This document shows, piece by piece, positions 52,070 to 61,447 of a DNA stretch of 64,000 nucleotides (its first letter is position 1; each line of letters opens with the position of its first letter). The notes below the pieces were generated by a model. The model had not been told where the DNA came from and searched no databases. It saw nothing but the letters and a program-made list of their open reading frames with translations. The DNA lies in assembly GCA_964006375.1 (NCBI GenBank), contig OZ023270.1, positions 53,038,820-53,102,819 of the forward strand, written 5' to 3'. The position numbers and the translations under genes are program-made. Source of the DNA: Tillus elongatus. Its lineage: Eukaryota > Arthropoda > Insecta > Coleoptera > Cleridae.

Positions 52070-53050
52070 TTCTTACAAACATGCATCATATTTCGATAAA
52101 AAAAATGCAAAAATGCAATAATATAAGGGTGTTCGAAAAAAAAAACAAATGTAGAAATCACCAACTATTTATGGACCACCCTGTGGTTGTCAAAATATTT
52201 GTATAAGATGCAGCGTAAGACACCCTATAATTCACGTATACCATTTTTTCTCGTATCTTGTATAATAACAATTATATTAAGCTTTACCGTAGAAGTGCGT
52301 CACCCTGTATGTATGTAAAGAGACAAAAACTGAAAGTAAAGCCGGATATTAATTCTAGAGGATCTAGTTTGCGCTCATTTGAAGAAATCTTTTTAAAATT
52401 CAAAAGAAGCGGTCTCCTCGTTAACGAATTTTTCTACGAAAATTGGCTAAAAGTTGTAGGCCGTTAAACCATAAACTTAACTAAACCTACAGCCAAGGTA
52501 TCAACTTAACTAAACCAACAGCCAAAGCATCAGAGAAAGGTCTATTTGAAATGAATCTTCTGTACATATTTTAGTTAAATGAAGGACGATGACGGTTGAA
52601 GCTGAAACTTAAGGGTTTGCAGAACACTCTTCTTGTGACATTTTCTTTACATAATCCGTATTTGTTTCAAGTTCTTTGCCTAAATGTTGCGAACTTTGAC
52701 GTTCCAATCGCGACTTTGACGTTTTGAGGAAAACTCTTTTTTTTTAAGTGCCCATAACTTTTTTGTCTTTAAACTTACAGACCAAAATTTTGGTACATGT
52801 TCACTCCTTATAATAGAAACACGTGTACCAAATTTGGTTGCCATTACTTTGTTATTAACGGAGATATATTTATTTTCCGAAAGAAACACAAAATTTTCCG
52901 GGAAAACCTGGACCGATTTTCCTGGATAACGAACTTATCCAAGCCACTCGCAAAAGGAGGGCACTCATCAAATTTGTTCCAAAACGTCCCACTATTTTTT
53001 GAGTTATCGGTGTGACACACACACACACACACACGCACACACACACACAC
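52070..53050 (-). repeat. Family A long copy (reverse), rearranged, with (AC)n array
   Basis: Reverse extension segment at 52100-52275 (GACCACCCTGTGGTTGTC, ATCTTGTATAATAACA). A second reverse left-end piece lies at 52320-52460. The right block then runs in reverse to 53015, ending in TTTTGAGTTATCGGTGTGAC. The array position is occupied by (AC)n at 53014-53050 instead of (TA)n. No left end follows it; the LINE 5' region begins at 53051. Confidence 0.75.
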
Positions 53051-53164
53051 TGTATCTCCTGACGCGAAGTCAGGTCAGGTCAGAGTGTGTTTATGCATCT
53101 CTGGTCAACACAGCTGCCTAAAAGATCGCGCATAGGACCGAACGATTGATATGCTTCTATCTAG

Positions 53165-54698
<1,534 letters not shown>

Positions 54699-55164
54699 AC
54701 AAAGCACTTCAATAGACGTAGGTGCGGTGTTGCCACATCTCCAGAATTTCCCCAACATCTGGGAATTTTTGCACAATCTGGCAACACCGCCTCCCCACCC
54801 CCCTGGGGGTGCCTGGGGTGACCCCCCTCAGGCGAAGTCTCAACACTCTAGGACCAGAAATAACGAAGTTACCAACTTGTACCCCGTCGGAACGGATAAC
54901 TGAGGTCTGCACATTCCGAACACCCTGTATATACACCCTGTATACGCAGAGAACCCTTACACCCTGTATACGCAGAGAGATCTTATAGTTCGAGAAACAC
55001 CTCTTGTGTAACATAGGAGTGGTGACCACATTTGGATCATCCTGTATATATATCCCCCTGTATACACACGGGACCGATCTGTATTCACAGAACCTTCTAG
55101 TAAAAGAAGGTCCTGGAACGTTCTGGAATGGAACGCTCTAGAAAGGAGGGGAAGGTACGGCGAG

Positions 55165-55200
55165 TATATAAAAGCGAAAGCAAGCCAGCCCGAGTTCAGT
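55165..55200 (+). promoter_or_regulatory. LTR core promoter: TATA box and initiator
   Basis: TATATAAAAG at 55165 and TCAGT at 55196-55200, with the A at 55198, about 33 bp after the start of the TATA box. This is the standard arthropod TATA-Inr spacing, so transcription (start of R) likely begins at about 55198. The same pair is in the 3' LTR at 61007. Confidence 0.8.
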
Positions 55201-55373
55201 TCAGTAAGAGAATGTGGTAGTGACTTGAAGAAGCAGTGTAAAGTGTTAAGAGAATAGCTACTGTAGTACCAGTGTAGACTTGTGTGCAGATTAGTAATTG
55301 TAAGGGCAGTAAATTAAGTGTTTTTGTGAGAGAGACATTCTAGAAATTTTATTGTATCCATATTTAGAGTGTA

Positions 55374-55379
55374 AATAAA
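55374..55379 (+). terminator. LTR polyadenylation signal AATAAA
   Basis: AATAAA at 55374 (61216 in the 3' LTR), followed by T/G-rich GTTGTTTTGTT, as expected for a poly-A site within R. In the 3' LTR this would end the genomic transcript. Confidence 0.75.
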
Positions 55380-55438
55380 GTTGTTTTGTTAAAATTAAAA
55401 GTCTCACTTATCCAGAACCCGGAGAAAACGTAACAATT

Positions 55439-55454
55439 TGGTGTCAGAAGTGGG
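55439..55454 (+). other. Primer binding site, tRNA-Leu type
   Basis: TGGTGTCAGAAGTGGG starts 3 nt after the 5' LTR. It is complementary to a tRNA 3' end of the type CCCACTTCTGACA plus CCA, which is that of animal tRNA-Leu(CAA) as I recall it. Identity of the exact tRNA isoacceptor is not proven here. Confidence 0.85.
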
Positions 55455-55493
55455 ATAAGTGAGTGAAGAAGTGGACAACTAAGCTAGCTGTAA

Positions 55494-56888
55494 ATGGTAA
55501 ACACTAGATCGACTGACTACGACGAGATGGCTGAAATCAAAGAGTTGATGGACTTACTGAAGAAGCAACGCGAAGAAGACGAACAACGACGACAAGAAGA
55601 AGAAAGAAGACGGCGCGAAGAAGATGAACGACGACGGCAAGAAGACAAAGAAGAACTCAAGAAGCAACGCGAAGAAGACGAACAACGACGACAAGAAGAT
55701 AAAGAAGACCTCAAGAGGCAACGCGAAGAAGACGAACAACGACGGCAAGAAGATAAAGAAGAACTCAAGAAGCAACGTGAAGAAGACAAAGAAGACCTCC
55801 GAAGTATGTTCCACAATATGAGAGTCGATGTAAAAGAAGAAATTGAACAGATCAACGAACAAATAGAAAATGTGAACAGGAAAGTAGAAAATGTAACAGA
55901 GGATTTGAATAAACAATGGGAAGAAGTTGAAGGATTGAAAGAACAAATAAAGATGATGATGAAAGGCACAGACATCAGACATAAAGAACTGACAGAACAG
56001 GTGATGGGTCAGACTGATAGAACTCAGCCAAGAGGAGTTACTGGAACGTCTCCAGTTCAAAATCGTCCGGAGGAAGATATGCCAGCCGTGCAGCAGCTTC
56101 ATGGAACCCTAAAGCCGCCGACTTTTGACGGAGAAACATCGTGGCCCATGTACAGGAGGCAGTTTGAGGCGGCAGCTCTCAGCAATGGGTGGAGCGAACA
56201 ACAGGCAGCCACTGCTCTAATTCTCTCGCTTCGAGGTAAAGCCCTAGAAATCCTCCAGAACATCCCGGAGTCGAAACAGCAAAACTACTTAACAGTGATA
56301 CAGGCCCTAGATTTGAGATATGGTAACAAGTACATGAGCCAGGTCTACCAGACACAACTAAAGACAAGGGTCCAGAAGCCAAACGAGACTCTGCAAGAAT
56401 TTAGTGCCGAAGTGGAGAAACTTGTGCGACTGGCATATCCTCAAGCCCCAGAAGAATTTGTCAACCAGATCACCGTCCAGACCTTCATCGATGGGGTACT
56501 TGACGGTGAAATGCAACAAGCTTTAAGGCTCGGAAGGTTAAAAACACTTACAGACTGCGTCATTTATGGTTTGGAATTTGAAGCAGCCAAGAATGCATCT
56601 CAACCTCGCCGCAACAGGCTGCGCGAAGTGAAGGAGATAGAGGACCATGCAGACGCGACAGAGGAACTAAGGCAAGAAATGAAGTTGATGAAGGAAGCCA
56701 TAAGCAAGCTCACTGCAACGGTTGGAGCACGTAAGACGAAATCAGATTGGTCGCACATAGAATGCTACAAGTGTGGTAGGAAAGGGCACATAAGTAGGCA
56801 GTGCTCACAAACCCAACCGGTGGCTCGCAGAGGACAAGAATACACCAACAGGGAGCGCCGTCAGGGAAACGACCGGACGCCAGTGTAA
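55494..56888 (+). CDS. gag: Gag polyprotein of the gypsy element
   Basis: 464 residues from the ATG at 55494, the first ATG after the primer site. Residues about 10-105 are a highly charged coiled coil built from repeats of the type REEDEQRRQEDKEELKKQ, and about 105-170 are a further heptad-rich helix. The capsid-like part follows (LKPPTFDGETSWPMYRRQFE from about residue 206, ALILSLRGKALEILQNIP, FIDGVLDGEMQQALRLGR). The nucleocapsid end has one CCHC zinc knuckle, CYKCGRKGHISRQC, at residues 424-437, followed by a basic tail. It forms the virus-like particle core and binds RNA. The final 25 codons overlap pol in the -1 frame. The coiled-coil repeats are near-identical in DNA and probably vary in number between copies. 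Confidence 0.95.
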   Translation: MVNTRSTDYDEMAEIKELMDLLKKQREEDEQRRQEEERRRREEDERRRQEDKEELKKQREEDEQRRQEDKEDLKRQREEDEQRRQEDKEELKKQREEDKEDLRSMFHNMRVDVKEEIEQINEQIENVNRKVENVTEDLNKQWEEVEGLKEQIKMMMKGTDIRHKELTEQVMGQTDRTQPRGVTGTSPVQNRPEEDMPAVQQLHGTLKPPTFDGETSWPMYRRQFEAAALSNGWSEQQAATALILSLRGKALEILQNIPESKQQNYLTVIQALDLRYGNKYMSQVYQTQLKTRVQKPNETLQEFSAEVEKLVRLAYPQAPEEFVNQITVQTFIDGVLDGEMQQALRLGRLKTLTDCVIYGLEFEAAKNASQPRRNRLREVKEIEDHADATEELRQEMKLMKEAISKLTATVGARKTKSDWSHIECYKCGRKGHISRQCSQTQPVARRGQEYTNRERRQGNDRTPV

Positions 56889-56923
56889 GGGGGCTACAGC
56901 TGGCGTGCGAGTCCCAAGGCCCC
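56864..56923 (+). promoter_or_regulatory. -1 ribosomal frameshift signal between gag and pol
   Basis: Slippery heptamer G GGA AAC at 56864-56870, in the gag reading phase required for tandem -1 slippage. A 6-nt spacer (56871-56876) follows, then a hairpin: ACGCCAG (56877-56883) pairs with CTGGCGT (56900-56906), and TGTA (56884-56887) pairs with TACA (56895-56898), with G56899 bulged and loop AGGGGGC. Loop bases GGGGC (56890-56894) can pair with GCCCC (56919-56923), giving an H-type pseudoknot. The gag stop TAA (56886-56888) lies within the hairpin. Slippage leads straight into the pol frame. Confidence 0.85.
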
Positions 56924-59900
56924 AAAGTCAAGGTCTCCACTATCCGACGCTACCGCGAGAGCCTCGTTATACCTGGCAGCATACACGGAAGACAATGCAG
57001 TTTCACCATCGATACTGGTGCCACTAGATCCGTTGTACGTCCAGACATGTTGCCAAACAAGTCGGCACTCACTACCAACAAACAGCCTGTGTTGGAGACG
57101 GCAAAAGGAGATAGAATACCCGTGCATGGAGAGGCCACTGTTTACATTAGGCTGGGCAGTACTGAGCTACAGGTAAGCGCTGTCGTCGCAGAAATCGTCG
57201 ACGAATTTATTCTGGGCCTGGATTTAATGGAAGAGTTCGATGTCCTATCAGTAGACTTCCAGAATAAGATCTTGAAAATCGGTAACGAAGAGTTGTATTT
57301 ATCTCCAACAGCAGGCGAAGCTAATCCCAGGGTGAGACTTATTGTCGACGAAGATACACGGATTCCTGGTAACAGTGAGAAGATTGTCAGAGCCAGGCTA
57401 GAGAAGAAACTTGATGGTATGTCTGCTCTCATAGCGGAGCCCCTAAAAGATAGACATGATGGTGCCCTCGTCGCACGATGCTTAGTAGACCCGAAGAAGA
57501 CAATACCCATAAGAGTGGCTAACGTACAAACTAACAGGGTCACACTGAAGAAAGGTGAGGTTATCGCCACTTGCGAACCCATTGACCGAGTGACGTTGTC
57601 CAAAAACGTGACACCCACTGCATTAGACAGAAGACTGCCAGTAGAGATAGTAGAACGGTTCAAGAATTCATGGGGCCAATTGAACGACATGGAGATGGAA
57701 ATGGCCCTGAAGTTCGTATTGGAGGAGGCCGATATTTTCGCTCAAGATAAAATCACAGGTCGTACGAGTCTAGTGCAACACAGAATTAATACTGGCGACG
57801 CAAGACCAATTAGACAGCCGCCGAGAAGACTGCCTTTTGCCAAGCAATCAGAAATCAAGGCGATGGTTAACGAAATGCTGGAAGATGGTGTGATTGAGGA
57901 GTCTAATAGTCCTTGGTCGTCCCCAGTAGTTTTGGTCACCAAGAAAGACGGCACTATGAGATTTTGCGTGGACTATAGGAAGCTGAATGATGTCACCAAG
58001 AAAGACAGTTATCCCCTGCCCCGGATCGACGACACTTTGAACACTTTGGCCGGATCAAAGTGGTTCTCTACATTAGACCTGAAAAGTGGCTACTGGCAAG
58101 TAGAACTCCATAAAGACGATAAGGAGAAGACTGCTTTTTCAACCGGGAATGGGTTGTACCAATTCAAGGTCATGCCATTCGGCTTATGTAATGCTCCTGC
58201 CACCTTCGAGCGACTAATGGAGTTAGTGCTGAGAGGACTTACATGGGAAACATGCCTGGTGTATCTCGACGATGTCATGGTGATTGGAAGGACTTTCGAT
58301 GAACACCTGTCGAATCTGAAGCAGGTTTTCTCCAGGCTGAGAGGTGCCAATCTGCAACTCAATCCCAAGAAATGCGTCCTCTTCCAGAAGAAAGTGAGTT
58401 TCCTCGGACATGTCGTTTCTGAGAAAGGGATAGAAACTGATCCAGAGAAAATAAAGGCAGTAAGAGACTGGCCTGTGCCGAAGAACAAACATGAGGTCAG
58501 AAGTTTTCTGGGACTTTGCAGCTACTACCGACGCTTTGTGAAGTACTTCAGCAGCATTGCGAAACCTCTACATAGCCTAACTGAAAATAAGGCCGAGTTC
58601 ATCTGGTCACCAGATTGCCAACAGTCTTTTAGAGACCTCAAACATCGTCTTCTCACTGCTCCTGTACTGGCTTATCCTCAGGACGAAGGACAGTTCATAC
58701 TGGACACCGATGCTTCCCAGTATGGCATTGGGGCAGTACTCTCGCAGCTCCAAGCCGGAGAAGAAGTTGTGATAGGCTACTTCAGCAAAACGTTCGGAAA
58801 AGCCGAAAGGAATTACTGTGTAACCCGGAAAGAACTGCTGGCAGTTGTAAGATCCATCGAACATTTCCACAACTTCCTGTACGGAAGAACATTCCGCGTG
58901 AGGTCAGATCACTCTGCTCTGCAATGGCTTCTGAACTTTAGAAATCCCGAAGGACAGATAGCACGATGGATAGAGAAACTGCAGAGCTACGACTTCCGGA
59001 TTGAACATCGAAGAGGAAGAAGTCACGCCAATGCAGACAGCCTGTCAAGAAGACCATGTTCAGTGCATGAATGTAAATTTTGCGAGCGACAAGAGAACAA
59101 AGAGATCGACAAAGTAACTCATCAGATCAAACAACTGGTGACGGAACAGGAGAATAATACCGATCCAGACGTAAATCTTGAATACATCAGAGATGCACAG
59201 AAGACAGATCCAGACTTGAAAAATATTAGAGAATGGCTCGAAAAGGGGAAAAGACCTGAGTGGCACGATGTGTCCCGGCTTGGGGCAGAGGTTAAAGGCT
59301 ACTGGCTACAGTGGGACTCCTTGTGCCTAAAGAATGACTTGATCACTCGAAAATGGGAAACTGTCGATGGTAGAGACTGTATATACCAGACTGTTGTGCC
59401 AAGTGAGTGCATAAACAGTGTTCTTCAAGAGTTACACAATAGTAGAAGTGGAGGCCACTTTGGGGTCAACAGGACTCTTGCCAGAGTGAGAGACCGCTTC
59501 TATTGGATAAACTGCCGAAGAAGCGTGGAAGAATGGTGCAAAAGGTGTGACCAATGTGCTTCAAAGAAAGGACCAAAGACCCGATCCAGAGGAAAAATGA
59601 TGCAGTACATCTCAGGTACACCGTGGGAGAGAGTTGCCGTAGACATCGCAGGGCCTTTTCCCATCACAGAGTCTGGGAACAGATACATAATGGTGGCGAT
59701 GGACTACTTCTCGAAATGGCCTGAAGTTGCGCCGATCCCCAACCAAGAGGCAACGACCGTAGCAGAAGCCCTGATGGAAAATGTCATATCACGGCATGGC
59801 GTACCCTTGGAGATTCACACTGACCAGGGCCGGAATTTCGAATCTGAGGTCTGGAAGAGCCTAATGGACTTGCTAGGCATAAAGAAAACGAGAACAACGC

Positions 59901-60523
59901 CACTCCACCCTCAATCAGACGGCATGGTAGAACGGCATAACAGGACCATCAACCAGTACCTTGCTATGTTTGTCGATGAGAATCAGAGAAACTGGGACAA
60001 GCTGATACCTCTGTTCCTCCTAGCTTACAGAAGCTCTCAGCATGAATCTACCGGCTACACCCCATCCATGATGTTGACCAGCAGAGAGATGCGGTTACCA
60101 ATCGACATGACGAGACCACCACCGAACGAGGACATAGCGGACCTAGCTACGTTACCTGAGTATGTCGCCGACCTAGAAGGAAGACTGCGCACTATACACC
60201 GATGCGTCAGAGATAGGCTCCTCTTGAGCAGTGACCGGATGAAGATGCGCTTGGATCGCAGAGCAACACCCCATACATTCAAAGAAGGTGATGCAGTGTG
60301 GCTGTACCAACCAACAAGGAGAAAGGGCCTCAGTCCCAAACTTCAGAAACCATGGGAAGGGCCATACTTGGTGACTAAGAAAATTAACGACCTAGTCTAC
60401 AGAATCCAGCTGTCTCCAAGAACTAAACCCAAAGTTGTTCACATAGAGAGGTTGAGTCCCTATCGGGGCAACGAACCCCCAAGTTGGCGGCCGGTAAATA
60501 CTGTTCGGGACGAACAGTCTTAA
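56864..60523 (+). CDS. pol: Pol polyprotein (protease, RT, RNase H, integrase) of the gypsy element
   Basis: The frame is open from 56801 to the TAA at 60521-60523; translation presumably enters by frameshift at 56864. Residues are numbered from 56801. Protease: FTIDTGATRS with Asp71 and ILGLDLMEEF. RT from about 340: Asp426 in STLDLKSGY, LPFG-type MPFGLCNAP, and YLDD at 488-491. RNase H: DTDAS (635-639), Glu678 in KELLAV, Asp703 in RSDHSAL, and HANADSLSR. Integrase: zinc finger with CKRCDQC, catalytic Asp948, Asp1008 and Glu1044 (35 residues between the last two). A C-terminal GPY/F module (WEGPYLVTKK) follows. No chromodomain. All catalytic residues are present and there is no internal stop. 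Confidence 0.96.
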   Translation, partial: GKRPDASVRGLQLACESQGPKVKVSTIRRYRESLVIPGSIHGRQCSFTIDTGATRSVVRPDMLPNKSALTTNKQPVLETAKGDRIPVHGEATVYIRLGSTELQVSAVVAEIVDEFILGLDLMEEFDVLSVDFQNKILKIGNEELYLSPTAGEANPRVRLIVDEDTRIPGNSEKIVRARLEKKLDGMSALIAEPLKDRHDGALVARCLVDPKKTIPIRVANVQTNRVTLKKGEVIATCEPIDRVTLSKNVTPTALDRRLPVEIVERFKNSWGQLNDMEMEMALKFVLEEADIFAQDKITGRTSLVQHRINTGDARPIRQPPRRLPFAKQSEIKAMVNEMLEDGVIEESNSPWSSPVVLVTKKDGTMRFCVDYRKLNDVTKKDSYPLPRIDDTLNTLAGSKWFSTLDLKSGYWQVELHKDDKEKTAFSTGNGLYQFKVMPFGLCNAPATFERLMELVLRGLTWETCLVYLDDVMVIGRTFDEHLSNLKQVFSRLRGANLQLNPKKCVLFQKKVSFLGHVVSEKGIETDPEKIKAVRDWPVPKNKHEVRSFLGLCSYYRRFVKYFSSIAKPLHSLTENKAEFIWSPDCQQSFRDLKHRLLTAPVLAYPQDEGQFILDTDASQYGIGAVLSQLQAGEEVVIGYFSKTFGKAERNYCVTRKELLAVVRSIEHFHNFLYGRTFRVRSDHSALQWLLNFRNPEGQIARWIEKLQSYDFRIEHRRGRSHANADSLSRRPCSVHECKFCERQENKEIDKVTHQIKQLVTEQENNTDPDVNLEYIRDAQKTDPDLKNIREWLEKGKRPEWHDVSRLGAEVKGYWLQWDSLCLKNDLITRKWETVDGRDCIYQTVVPSECINSVLQELHNSRSGGHFGVNRTLARVRDRFYWINCRRSVEEWCKRCDQCASKKGPKTRSRGKMMQYISGTPWERVAVDIAGPFPITESGNRYIMVAMDYFSKWPEVAPIPNQEATTVAEALMENVISRHGVPLEIHTDQGRNFESEVWKSLMDLLGIKKTRTTPLHPQSDGMVERHNRTINQYLAMFVDENQRNWDKLIPLFLLAYRSSQHESTGYTPSMMLTSREMRLPIDMTRPPPNEDIADLATLPEYVADLEGRLRTIHRCVRDRLLLSSDRMKMRLDRRATPHTFKEGDAVWLYQPTRRKGLSPKLQKPWEGPYLVTKKINDLVYRIQLSPRTKPKVVHIERLSPYRGNEPPSWRPVNTVRDEQS

Positions 60524-60535
60524 GGAGGGGGGCAG
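60523..60535 (+). other. Polypurine tract
   Basis: AAGGAGGGGGGCAG (about 60522-60535) is purine-rich except for one C and abuts the 3' LTR. It overlaps the pol stop codon. It primes plus-strand DNA synthesis in LTR elements. Confidence 0.88.
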
Positions 60536-61273
60536 TGTTACAAAGCACTTCAATAGACGTAGGTGCGGTGTTGCCACATCTCCAGAATTTCCCCAACATC
60601 TGGGAATTTTTGCACAATCTGGCAACACCGCCTCCCCCACCCCCCTGGGGGTGCCTGGGGTGACCCCCCTCAGGCGAAGTCTCAACACTCTAGGACCAGA
60701 AATAACGAAGTTACCAACTTGTACCCCGTCGGAACGGATAACTGAGGTCTGCACATTCCGAACACCCTGTATATACACCCTGTATACGCAGAGAACCCTT
60801 ACACCCTGTATACGCAGAGAGATCTTATAGTTCGAGAAACACCTCTTGTGTAACATAGGAGTGGTGACCACATTTGGATCATCCTGTATATACATCCCCC
60901 TGTATACACACGGGACCGATCTGTATTCACAGAACCTTCTAGTAAAAGAAGGTCCTGGAACGTTCTGGAATGGAACGCTCTAGAAAGGAGGGGAAGGTAC
61001 GGCGAGTATATAAAAGCGAAAGCAAGCCAGCCCGAGTTCAGTTCAGTAAGAGAATGTGGTAGTGACTTGAAGAAGCAGTGTAAAGTGTTAAGAGAATAGC
61101 TACTGTAGTACCAGTGTAGACTTGTGTGCAGATTAGTAATTGTAAGGGCAGTAAATTAAGTGTTTTTGTGAGAGAGACATTCTAGAAATTTTATTGTATC
61201 CATATTTAGAGTGTAAATAAAGTTGTTTTGTTAAAATTAAAAGTCTCACTTATCCAGAACCCGGAGAAAACGT

Positions 61274-61277
<4 letters not shown>
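60536..61277 (+). repeat. 3' LTR (742 bp) of the gypsy element
   Basis: Same sequence as 54695-55435 except for one inserted C (about 60635) and one substitution (about 60892). TATA at 61007, AATAAA at 61216. It ends GTAACA at 61277, immediately followed by (AT)n. Confidence 0.96.

Positions 61278-61359
<82 letters not shown>
61278..61359. repeat. (TA)n array, right part
   Basis: Continuation of the array at 54596-54694 beyond the gypsy insertion. It precedes an AT/T-rich leader of ORF2 of the LINE. Confidence 0.95.
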
Positions 61360-61361
<2 letters not shown>

Positions 61362-61447
61362 ATTTCATATAATTTTCACACATGTTTATTATATTTATTT
61401 ATTTATTATTTATCTATATAAAATCTCTTTTGTTGCTTATTTTTCTT

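Noticed and set aside
55494..55800. Glu/Arg-rich coiled coil as a host structural protein
   Set aside because: It is continuous with a capsid-like region and a CCHC knuckle, lies between a primer binding site and pol, and belongs to the gypsy gag.
60400..60540. Search for an env gene at the 3' end of the gypsy element
   Set aside because: Only 12 bp separate the pol stop from the 3' LTR. No membrane-protein frame exists within the element.
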